DNA of 63,126 nucleotides from Brachionus koreanus (lineage: Eukaryota > Rotifera > Eurotatoria > Ploima > Brachionidae). The stretch is from assembly GCA_016987375.1 (NCBI GenBank), contig PJRA01000048.1:1035178-1098303 (forward strand), written 5' to 3'. This document shows, one piece after another, positions 24,517 through 36,000 of the stretch; the stretch's first letter is position 1, and every line of letters starts with the position of its first letter. Under the pieces are notes generated by a model. The model made no database searches. It had not been told where the DNA came from and saw nothing but the letters and a program-made list of their open reading frames with translations. The position numbers and the translations under genes were made by a program.

Positions 24517-27003
24517 TACAATCATTAAGCGATGCGTTTTTTGCCATCCCCCCGATAATTTGCTTACTCAGAAGATTCATCAAACGTTTAATCAAAAGCG
24601 GTACAGAACAAGTTAGAAATTTCTTCACGAGTTTAAACTTATCTAAAAATACACTTGTAGAAACTTATTGATTTGAAATAATTAAAAAAAAAATTGAATT
24701 TTTTTTCTAATCTTTGTTTCATCTAAGTCGTTCAGACATAGCTTAATTATTTATTTTTACCTTAATTAATCCCATTATATTTAATTAATGTTAGTTGATT
24801 ATTATTTTTTGAATCAAAAGAAAAATAGCTTTAAACGTAAAGTTTGAATTTGTTGAGGCAAAGACAATGAATGTTTTCTTTACTTAAGAGCTTTAATTCT
24901 TCCATTATGAAACGATAAAAATCTAAAATATTTTCAACAAATAGTCTAAATTGTTTTAACCAAGGTTATCTATGGTTTTTTTTGGTACTTTCTTAATGGT
25001 AATTTAATAAAAAAAAAAAGGAGTTGAACCCAAAATTCTAGAGCTGGGCTACGCCATTGAAGTTATACTTCTTTTATTAAAAAATTAAAAAATTTAGTTG
25101 CTGGAGAAATAAATACAAAGAGAATACTAGAGAAAAAATCAAATAACTTATTTGAAAAGTCTAATAATTAAAAAGTGCCAAAAACAATCTGCAAGAACCA
25201 CAGAACTTCCTAAAAGAATCTAAATTTCTTTAATTTTAATCTTAATAAAACAAAACTTTCGATTGAACTCTTCTTTTTTGTTCTTTTCTAATTGTCTATG
25301 CATGAGTTTGTTATCTTTTATTTAAATTACTTGATTAGCTATTACATAAACTCTTTTAAAAAAAAACACACACACAAAGTTTAATTTTTTCCTTTTTCCT
25401 GTATTTTCCATTTTAAGCGTATTCATTGTAAACAATACCTTTGTAATAAGGAACATGGTGCTTTTTTAAATTTTAATTTAAGATTTTCTTTAAAATCATT
25501 TCAAAAGATTTTTTATTCAAAAAATAAAATAGATTTCTTTTTTACATGATGTAAAAGTATGTTTAATTGTAAGACCCTTAATTCTTGAAATCTAAGATTC
25601 TTAAATACTGGCGCTATGACAATAAATCTGTTAAAAATTAAATTGTAGAATATGGTCAATGGTTATTACAATGGTTATAAATAATAATGTCGGTCTTTTA
25701 TCGACTCCATTAGGTCTATTTTTCTTTAACTTATTATTTCTTACTGAAAAAATATCACATTATACAAGTTGTTGTTTTATTTTATTTCATTTGATTCAAC
25801 AGTTCAAGAAAGAAAGAAATGAAAAATATTAAATGTGAAAAGGAAATAAATTTTGTAAATTTTCTATTCAATTTATGCTAGTCTTTTTTTTTTCTAAATA
25901 ATTGTTTTATTTTTGTACAGCTAATTTTAAGAGTTAAATATTCACTTAAATAAAGACTTTATTGAGCATAAAAAAAAAACAATTTTTTATTTTTTGAAGG
26001 AATTCTCAATAGCTAAGTTTTTTTTTGTTTTATTCAATAAAAATTTTCGTTTTTTTTTATTAATTTTTATTTATTTTTTATAAAAAAACTGTGGAAAAAG
26101 GTTAAATAAAATCTTTAAAAAAAACAAGTAAAATAAATGAAGAATTTAATAATTTGGTTTTAAAATTTAATTATCAAAATGCAGTGAAATTTTAACAGAT
26201 AAAAAGTAATCAAAGCGTTTCTCCTTTTTTTAAGCACTATTTGCATTTAGAAAAGTTTAATTATGTCAATAGATAAACAAAGATTAGACTAATAAGTTTT
26301 TGAATATGTTGTATTTTTCTCTAGATTTGCTTTGCCATGGTCTAATGAAAAAACAAATAGTAGTGTATTATTTGACTGGATTTTTGAAAAACTATCTTGA
26401 TTCTTTAAACCAAAGAAGAATAAAATTAAATAGTTATAGATTTTTTTATTTTATCGAATAAATATTAATTGAAATAGAAAATTCGATTCCTAGTCGTTTA
26501 GGGATTTAGAAAAAAATTGAAAAAATTTGATTGATTTTCAAATTTTTAAGAATCCAGCAGAGACTAAACACATTAACAAAAAAAATTTAACTCAAAGCTG
26601 TTTACATTAAAAAGCTAGCATTCTTTAGTAAATTAAAGTGTAAATTACATGGAAAACTAAACCAAAAAGTTAAATAACAATAGATTTTAAAGAATTTTTT
26701 TTATGGATATATAGCTGATAGGGAAGTAGCTGTTCTTTTGCTTAATATTTCCAATCAAATTTTATTTTAATCAGTAAAGCAAGCTTAACCTGAATTTTTC
26801 AATCTGCTAAATTAAATAAACGTAACATGAACCTTGGAATAGATCAAGCATAAGCATTGCAGCTGGGTAATGAATTAAGGGAAATTATAATCTAAGTTTA
26901 AGGGTCTTAAAAGAGATTTTATATTTGATTTGTAAATTCTATTTTTTTTAGAATAAGCATGAAAAATTGATGAAATTTTTTTAAGCTATACTAGCCTAAA
27001 ACA

Positions 27004-30000
27004 ATGAATTTATGCTCCCAATTTAAAAATAATATATTGAATAAATTTAATAAAAGTGATGACTTGGAAAGTCAACAAAACGACTATCTTCTGGCACCTA
27101 ATTACTTGCAAGAGTACAAAAATGACCTCTTTCAACTGACCAAGGATGCCGAAGACTTGAACAAAGCTGATGACTATTTAATCGGAAATTTAAAGGCGCT
27201 TGATTTGCCTCATGAGTGGAAATCGATGCTTAAAGACTTTCAGACTGGCTATGACAATTCCACTTTGCTGCATATTGGTGCCAAGTTTTGTCGAAAAAAA
27301 TTTTGCGAGGTTTTGCTTAAAGAATACTTTTTTGGTATTTAAATTTTTTTTTAAATTACAAAGTAAAATAAGAATTTTTTTTAAAGATAAAGACATTCTG
27401 ACCAAGAGTAGACTTACACCCTTGCAGGTTTTGATCAAGTACAATTCTATTCAAAAATGGACTGAAAAATTGATGAATGATGAAATCTATGTAAACAAAC
27501 GAAATCAGCTATTTGAAACATTTAAGTTATTTATCGACTATGGAGCCAATATTAATCACCAAGATGAGACTGGCTATACTCTATTGCACTATGCAGCGCA
27601 GAAAAATAATTTCGAAATAGCGTTTAAGTTGGTGAATTTATCAGGTATTAGCATAACGGTAAGTTTTGTTTTCACTATTTTGCACCTAAAAATATTTTCA
27701 ATCAAATCAAAAAAAAAATATTTTAATTTAATTCTAGTTAAAGTGTTTTCAAGAAAATCTCTAAGGGTTGGTAAGACTGTAAAAAAAACTTAATTGGAAA
27801 ATAATTTTGGTCTTTGAAATTGAAATTTCCAAAAATCAATAGTTAGATTAAAATTTTATGCATACAGAATAAATTAATAGTTATTGTTGAGCCTAAGTCT
27901 ATCAAAATACTGTCGAAAATTAAAAAATACTTCTTTAAGTTAACTTTTAGGGGAAATTCTGAATTAGGTTAATTTTTCTAATAATTTTTTTTCTATTTTG
28001 AAATAATAAGAGAAATGAGTTTTTTTTTCTAATTCGTTTAGACTAAAATTCTCTTTGATTGAATAAGATAATGTTGGCATGCATATAGGTAGTTTTAAAG
28101 AAAGGATTATCCTAAAGCTGTTCTAATGTTAAATAATAAAAATATCCAAAAACTTATTTTTTTATTCATTAATAGTTTATTATATTGAAACAAATTACTT
28201 TTAACACAAAAAGAGAAAATAATGGTCCTTCCAATGCTACCATATCCAAAGCTCTCAGTTTTCCAATATTGTTAAAAAAGATTAATATGAATTAAATTAA
28301 AAAATGCAAAAAAAATTGGTTTAAATTTTTTGGGATGACAAAATTAACTAAAGTTGGCGACAAATTTACTTTATTTTATCTGAATATAAAAACTAATTTT
28401 ATGATATAAAAAAATAATCGACTGACAACCATATTTGGCGAGGCGACTATTTAATAATTTTGTATTGACAAAATAAACTAATTAAAGTGACAAAAATATT
28501 TATTAAATAACACAAAAATTTTATACAGATCTCAAAATGGTTTTAATATTTTATAGTTTATATACCGCAAAAAAAATTTAGATTAAGATCAGAATAATGA
28601 GAAAAATAAATTAATTAATAATTTTTTTGTTTCACTTTAGTTGTTGATATCTTAGGCCTTTCTTGTTTTTTTGGATAAATCCACATCAACGTCTGTTGCT
28701 TCAGCAAAATATTCTCTCTCAACGACTATTGATTTGTGAGGAGACTCTTGTTCGATAGCTGCTTCCTCGAGTTCGGATTCATTATGTGAACTATTCAAAT
28801 TACTAATTAATTAAATCTTTTATCAGTAATTTTTTTTTTGTAAAACCTTTGGGCTTTCGTCCCTTCAGGGTTATGTTTATTAAAATAAGAGAAATAAAAT
28901 TTAAAAAAAATAATAAATAAGTTTAATTTTACAAGTAAATTAGATAAATACATAATTTCAGTTTTTAATTTTTGAGAATTTAATTTTAAGTTTTGTGAAA
29001 TTCTAAATTTGCATAGTTTTACCAGATTGTTAATAATAATGCAACTTTGAATGTTGCACCATGTTGCATTTACAAAACTTCCTTTTGACTTTTAAAAGAA
29101 AAGTTATAAGAATTTTCAACATTTTGTTCTGTTCTATTGTACTAAATTTCACAAAACCTTAATTTTACTGATAAAGATTTGTTTAAAAGATATGAGAAAA
29201 TGATATTAGTTATGGCTCACAATAAATGTCGAAATTATCAATTAGATTAAGATCAGACTTAAGAAACATAGATGTGAAAGGTGAGAGTATACAGAGAGGA
29301 GTTTTCTTAGAACCTTCTCTCCTTATACTGCTAGTACATTCTATATATTTCATAATCAACTGATTGTGAGTTATTGCTTTATAAATGTATCTGATATTAA
29401 TCTCGTACATTCTTATGCATACATCGCTCAAACCTGACTTAGACTTGGCATCAATTATTGATGGATAAGTCCTTTTTATTGGATCAAAATGCAGATCGTT
29501 AATTGATCTGATTGCTCTGCTCTGTATAGCTTGAATTTTTGAAATTGAAGCTTTAGAAATTGCTGAAAAAAACAAAGAAAGAATAATCTTTAATCGATTA
29601 AATTAAGGATCTAAAAATTCCTATCAGTGTTTTTTTCAGCTTCTATGATTTATGTGAAAGGATCTTTATAATATTCGGTCTCTGCGCACATTTTTCTTTT
29701 ATCCTTTCTATCTGTTGGTTAATGTTTAATTTTTGATCTAAAATACAGCCTAAAAAATTAACTTCTTTAGCTTGCGGTATTCGTTGATTATTTATAAAAA
29801 GATTAAGAGAATTATTGCCTCTACTTTTTCTCGAAAAGACTATGTAGTTACATTTGGGAACTGATATCTTTAGCATCCATTTGTAGAGCCAAGATTCGAA
29901 TTAACTGAGGTAGATTTGTATCTCTTTATTTATTTTATTACCAACTTTCTTATAAGAGAAAAATTGTAGCCAAATCGTCTGCAAATAGCATTGAATAAGT

Positions 30001-33000
30001 TTGATTCTGCTTATTATTAGTAGATAGGTCGTTGATGACAATAGTAAATAAAAGAGGACTCAAGACAGCTCCCTGAGGGACGCCAGTCTCGATTGGAAAA
30101 TTCATGCTTTTCTCTCTCTCAACGTTCACTAAGAAAAATCTTTCCGAAAAAAAATTACTTTACTAGGCCTATTAATTATATTGGGATTCCTATTCTAATT
30201 AATTTGTAAATTAATCCAATATGCCAAACTCGGTCAAATGCCTTGGCAATGTCGAAGAACAAACCACAAACTTTTCTTTTCTTATTTAACTGTTCCTTAA
30301 TCTTTTGGGTCAAGAAAAAAAGATTATCGCTAGTTTTCCTATGATATCTAAAGCTTGCCTGGCAGGTATTTATAAAATTGTTTTTTTCTAACAAAGCGCT
30401 TATTCTCCTTCCTATAACCTTCTCGAAAAGCTTCCCTTGACAGCTTGTCAAGCTTATGGGTCGATAATTTGTTGGATCTTGTTTATTATCAGACTTTTTG
30501 GGAATCATTAATATTTACTAATTACTAATTTAAATATCACTATAAATTTTGTTTAATTTTTCACATTTGAATAAAATAAAATCTAGTAAGTATAATTTAA
30601 AAAGGAAAATGATATGAAAATATTAAAAATAGATAAAACGTAATAAGGAGTAACAGGAAGCATATGTTTAATTATCTGATGACTCAGGAAAAAAGGAAGA
30701 AATAGTAAGGTGGCAGTTACATAATGGAGTTGGGTATTCGTTATTCTTGATTCGAAACCGGCTTTTTATTCCTACACCAGTCTGATAACTAATGGAATTG
30801 ATATGTCTGTGAATTACTTTATATAACTATATTTTTTTTAAAATTGAATTAAATGATTAAATGAATTAAAGAAGACGAAAAAAAACGATAGGGACGGTTT
30901 TCTCTGGGATGATATGAATGAGTGATTTTTGTTTCTAGCTCTTCTTCTTAGTCTTCGACAATTTATCTTTCTCTAGGCGTAACCAAATATGGTCTAGAAA
31001 GCCGTAATACAAGGTTTTCATTCATGATTTATATTTTGGCGCTAAAAAATTAAATTTTAACGTTCAAGATATTTCAATTTGCTGTTTCTAATTTACAAAA
31101 AAAAATAAAATAAGTTTTTAACTAATAAAAGATGATTAAGGAAAGTAGAAAGATCTGGGCTATATGCTGGATGAAGAAGTTTAATTCCTTCCAGCTCTTG
31201 TATTTTTGCCATTGTTCTTCTAGTTGTATGATGTCTAGCATTATACTGAAGAAACATACCTAACTTTCAGTTAATCTAAGAAAGATATTAAATTCTGCAT
31301 ACTCACCGTCTGGAACTCAAAGTGTATAACTCCATGAAATATTCATAAATAACACAACACCACTTTTTTATCAAAGCGTCCTCTTTACAAGACTGGCTAA
31401 GCTGGTTGAGATAAGTCTAATTATTGATTTATATTATCATAATTTTGAAATTGATCCACTCCTAATCAACAAGTAATTATCGGTATGAAAAACTGTTCAT
31501 CTAGAGAATTTTTTAAACTAATTTCCTAGAAATTTCAATGCATCGTTGAATATCGAAATCTGTCAAATCATGAGGAACAACTTGACAAAGTCTTTTAGTT
31601 TTTTTATCAGAATAAAGTGATGAGATACTGTCAATTATGATGTATAAAAGTTATTTGATAATTGACGAGTACTAAGCTTGGAATTACTCTCAACAGCCGT
31701 ATTCAGAGCATTATGATAGATAATGGCTTGTCTACCTGACCCTTTCTTCCACTGAATGCTATTATCACCACTATTAAATTTTATTAAACTAATCTTGGGC
31801 CCATTTTACTTAAAGCACATTTTCTACTAGACACCAGACTTTTTTTCATGAGTTACTCATGGTGCTTTTAAGCTTTTTTTCCAATAATGACGTAACAAAA
31901 CCAAAATTTAAAAAAACAAAGAGTTAGACATATCATTTTGAAGACCATTCAATTCTGTTTAGTTTTTAAGACTAAAATAATTACTCATAGTTTTAGAATT
32001 AAATGCTAAAATCAAAAGTATGGAGCTTTTTAAAAAATGCAAAATTTTATGACTCAACATTATATTTTATAGTTACTAAAATGCTATATTAAATTTAATT
32101 TCCGGTAGCGGAGCGTCAAGTCTAACTTGTTTTACTGAAATTTACTCATATCTTCTTAAGTTCATTAAAAATTTTACCATCAATTTGGCTGATTTAAATT
32201 TTTATCAACTGATACATTTTTTAAAAAAAAATTTTGACCTAAATGAAAAAAATTTATTTCAAATTTTTTTTTTTCAAATAAGAAGCTAATGATTTAAATT
32301 ATTAAAGATTGAAGACAAGAAAAAATTTACACCACTTCATGTAGCATTGAAATTTGACAGCAACGATGTAGCCTTAATGTTGATTGATTATGTACAAGCG
32401 GAAAAGCTGTCATGCTACAAAACTCCCAATGCTGTTATGCCTGTGCATTTGGCTTGCAAATCTAAAGAAGAAAAACTTGAAATAATTCGTTGCCTTTTAA
32501 ACAAGCTTAAAAAAGAGTCAACTCCGGAAAAAAATTATCTAGATTACACTCTACGCAAAGAGGACTCATCCAGACAGCCTTTAGTCTTTATTGCAATAAA
32601 CAACAATCATTTTAACATAGTAGAAGCATTGTACAAAGAGTTTTATTTAGATCGGGACATAAAAGAGGGTAAACTTGGCAATTTGGCCATTCATGTTGGC
32701 GCTAAGAACGGCTCAGTACAAATACTGGACATTTTGGCCAAAAATGATGCAATCTCATTCGGCCAAAACAACAATCTGGACAACGCCTTGCACATTGCTT
32801 GCGAAAATAACTCAGTAAAATTTATAAAAGAGTTTATAATTTTTGAAAAAAATCTTCTTAATCGGGTCGAGACTGACCGTAACTATTTTTGTGCATGCAT
32901 ATGCAGCGTAGGCTCGCACACGCCAAGTGTACGTGTGCGCAACAAAAAGCTATTCACACCGCTAATGTCAGCCGTAGTTCATGGCAATCACAAGTGTGTC

Positions 33001-36000
33001 GAAGAGCTCCTGAATTCGGAGGACATAGAACTGGACACCAAAGATATAGAGGGCAACACATTCTACCATTTGTGCGCACAATTCAACAATTTAGACTCGT
33101 TGAAGTATTTTTTGCAAAAATATTTTCACAAAACAAGTGAAGTGCTTTTTTTTCGCAATTGTCAAGACGACTCTGTGCTGCATGTGGCGTGCCGCTACGG
33201 CAATTTAGAAGTAATCAAAATGCTTTTACAAAAATTGTATGACACTAACACTCCGCTTGATTCGCTTCTATACGCACAAAACATGAATGGACAAACTTGT
33301 TTTCATTTGGCATGCATACGCGGATTTTACAACATAGCCGAGTATTTTCTACGCGACAGAAAGCTTACACAATACTTGGAGCATGTTGACAACAATTCGA
33401 ATACAAGTCTTCATTTGGCAACCAAGCATGGACACGCCACAATTGTGACTTTGCTGTTGGACTATGGAGCTGATGTAACAGCCAAAAACGAGGACAATCT
33501 AACCTCGCTGGACCTCAGTTGCCGACTAGGCTTTTTCGAAATTAGCAAAATAATTATTCACAAATATTCTAAAATGAGCGAGAGTCAAACTGCTTTGCAC
33601 ACCGCGGCCCTTGAAGGCGCTCATGAGGTTGTAAAACTTTTGCTTTTAAAGGGAGCCATTGTAAACAAACTAGACGAGAATAGACAAAATTGTCTCGGAT
33701 TGGCCATCAGTCGTGGCCAAAGTGAAGTGGTAAAAGTGCTCTTACAGGATCAAAATTGGTCTAAATTAATCAGATTGAACAATTATGAGGACTCAGATGA
33801 CACAATTAGCATTGTGACCGAATCAGAGGCAATTACTAGAGGAGATGTAAAACAGGTCAAGTATGTGGAAAATCCGGAGCTATTTGCCATGTTTGAGAAA
33901 AAAATGTGGGACAATTTTCGCATTGTTCTAAACAGATGCATTGAAGATGACAAAGTAATTGACTTTAGCAAAATAGACATGCCTGTTGAAAATTTAGCCA
34001 AACATCCATTGATGCTGATTGCTCGTTCGGGCCAAGAAGACCTGCTCAAACATCGCACTGTCAGCATGTTGCTTAATCTAAAATGGAGATTTATACCACG
34101 TTCAGCCTTTTACATAAGCATTTTATTCTATCTTTTTTTTCTAATGTTATTGTCATTGTATTCGCTTGAGTTAGCAAATGCTGGCGCTGAATTTTATCAA
34201 AATGAGTTCGCCTACAATTTAACAGATGAAGAAATGGCCCAAGGTTACAATTTAAATGAATTTCAAGAAGAATTGATCTACTATACAGACAATCCTGTTC
34301 TGTTTTATTTGCTTATTTTGACTCTGACAGTTTGTGTAGTAAAAGAATTACTCCAATTTATGCTCTTGGACGGATTTGCTTATTTTTTTTATCTACAAAA
34401 TGTCATTGAATTAGTCACATACTCGCTAGGTTTTATGTCACTCTTTACAAGTAATTTTTCAGCAAAGTCTGCCTATGCTTCCATATCAGTTCTGATGGCG
34501 TTCTTAATTTTTCCACTACATGTGCAAAAATTGAGAATATTTGGCGTGTATGTGGTCGCGTTTTGTCGTACATTGATGAATTCGGCAAAATTTTTTCCCA
34601 TTTTTATAATAATCTATTGCGGTTTTCTGCTCTCGCTCAGAATTCGGTCCAACTTTGGCGTATCTTATTTTGAGTCGACAATATTTTCGCTCATTCGAAC
34701 CCTAACCATGGTCACTGGTGAGTTGGAAACAGCCAAAATGGGACTTACTGAAGACATTGGTGCATTGCCTAATTATATTATTTATTTTCTCTTCATTGGT
34801 CTCATGTGCACTATTTTAATCAACTTGTTTGTGGGTAAGTTTTTTTGTTGTCCATTTTATATTGCGTTTATTTATATTGTTAATTTAAAACACATCAAAA
34901 AAAAAGATTAATAGACAGTTTTTTGCCATAAATCAGCTCTAATAAATTGCCTTTTAGAATAAAAGAATTATTCAAAATCTTGACTGTTTCCATCTTTTGA
35001 CATTAACAAAAAAAAATTATAATACTTTTTGTAATATGGATGCTCATTTTGTCCTTTTAAATAATATTTTTAAATTAGATTTTAGAAGGCTAAAAATTAC
35101 GGCTCTATGAAATAAAAGCAGAATATAAGATAAACCATATAAGTTAAAATTAGCTTTATTCAAATTAATTTATTAATTTTATATTCAATTTTCTCAAATT
35201 AATATAAATTTTTTATTTGTTATCTTAAATTAGAATAAAACTGTCTAAAGTACTCTTCAAATTCGGCAAATTGAAGTTTATGATCAAATTTTCATGATAA
35301 TGCTCAAAAATTATCTTAATAATAAAATATTTTTAATTAAAATACTAAATGTTAAATCATAGTCAAGTATTTTGCAAAATTTTGCATGCAATAAAATTTT
35401 TGAAAAGATTTGCAGACATATAGAAGTTAGTTTAAATTTGTACACTCCTTTAACTTTTAAAACTTTCAAATTTCAATTTAAAAAATTGAAAATTGATAAA
35501 AATTTTACTTTGCCAATTTTTTTCAACCATTTGGCTATATGGGCTTTTAACGAATAATCAGACAATGTTAAAATTTTACTAATAATAACACACCTGGTTC
35601 CTTTTTTGCAGTTTGTTTGTTCAACCTTAATTTTATCTAAGGAGAAAAAACACAAATGAAATGTAACAGTAAATATTCATTCATCTCTATAAATATAAAC
35701 GTTGCATTTCAAATAAGTTTTCAATTTTTTTCTAAATTAATAAGAAAATTTTTATATTTTTTGATTTTTCGTTGATTTTTGAGCGAAAATTTTGCAAAAA
35801 ATTAGAAATAACCAGGCAACAAAATATAAGTTTTTTAAATAGACTCTATTGTAATGGTATTTTTCAGAATTTGATTCAAGATTTACAAAAAACAATGATT
35901 TTGGCTCTTTTTTGAATTTCTCCATTCAAAATTTGAATTTTCTATCTTTCATTAATAATTTTTCCTAAGAAGAAATATTTATTTTTTTTTACTGGTAAAA

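Larger units (their letters stand above)
20451..27003. other. Intergenic region upstream of first TRPA-like gene
   Basis: About 6.5 kb of A/T-rich DNA without a supported protein gene. It holds a GGCCTTTAAGGCG repeat tail (22853-22895), a hairpin at 24469-24516 and an isolated GC-richer segment ending in a consensus donor (22260-22357) that might be a noncoding first exon. Nothing else is recognised. Confidence 0.5.
27659..32307 (+). other. Intron 2 of TRPA-like gene A, filled with relics
   Basis: The donor GTAAGT follows ATAACG, and the acceptor AAAG precedes ATTGAAGACAAG; the phase-0 junction is conserved in gene B. Inside are a short open stretch at 28649-28870 (-), a non-LTR RT relic, an R1 copy and a mariner relic. 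Confidence 0.75.

Noticed and set aside
27200..27793. Plus-strand ORF of 197 codons overlapping channel A exons 1-2
   Set aside because: It reads through the 52-bp intron and out of frame in exon 1; only its central part is the real exon 2.
30700..30790. Possible tRNA gene with GATTCGAAACC B box
   Set aside because: A-box match is poor and no cloverleaf with acceptor stem could be drawn; kept only as a hint of a SINE head.
32889..33140. Plus-strand ORF in a second frame of channel A exon 3
   Set aside because: Overlaps an 842-codon ankyrin-repeat frame and has no features of its own.
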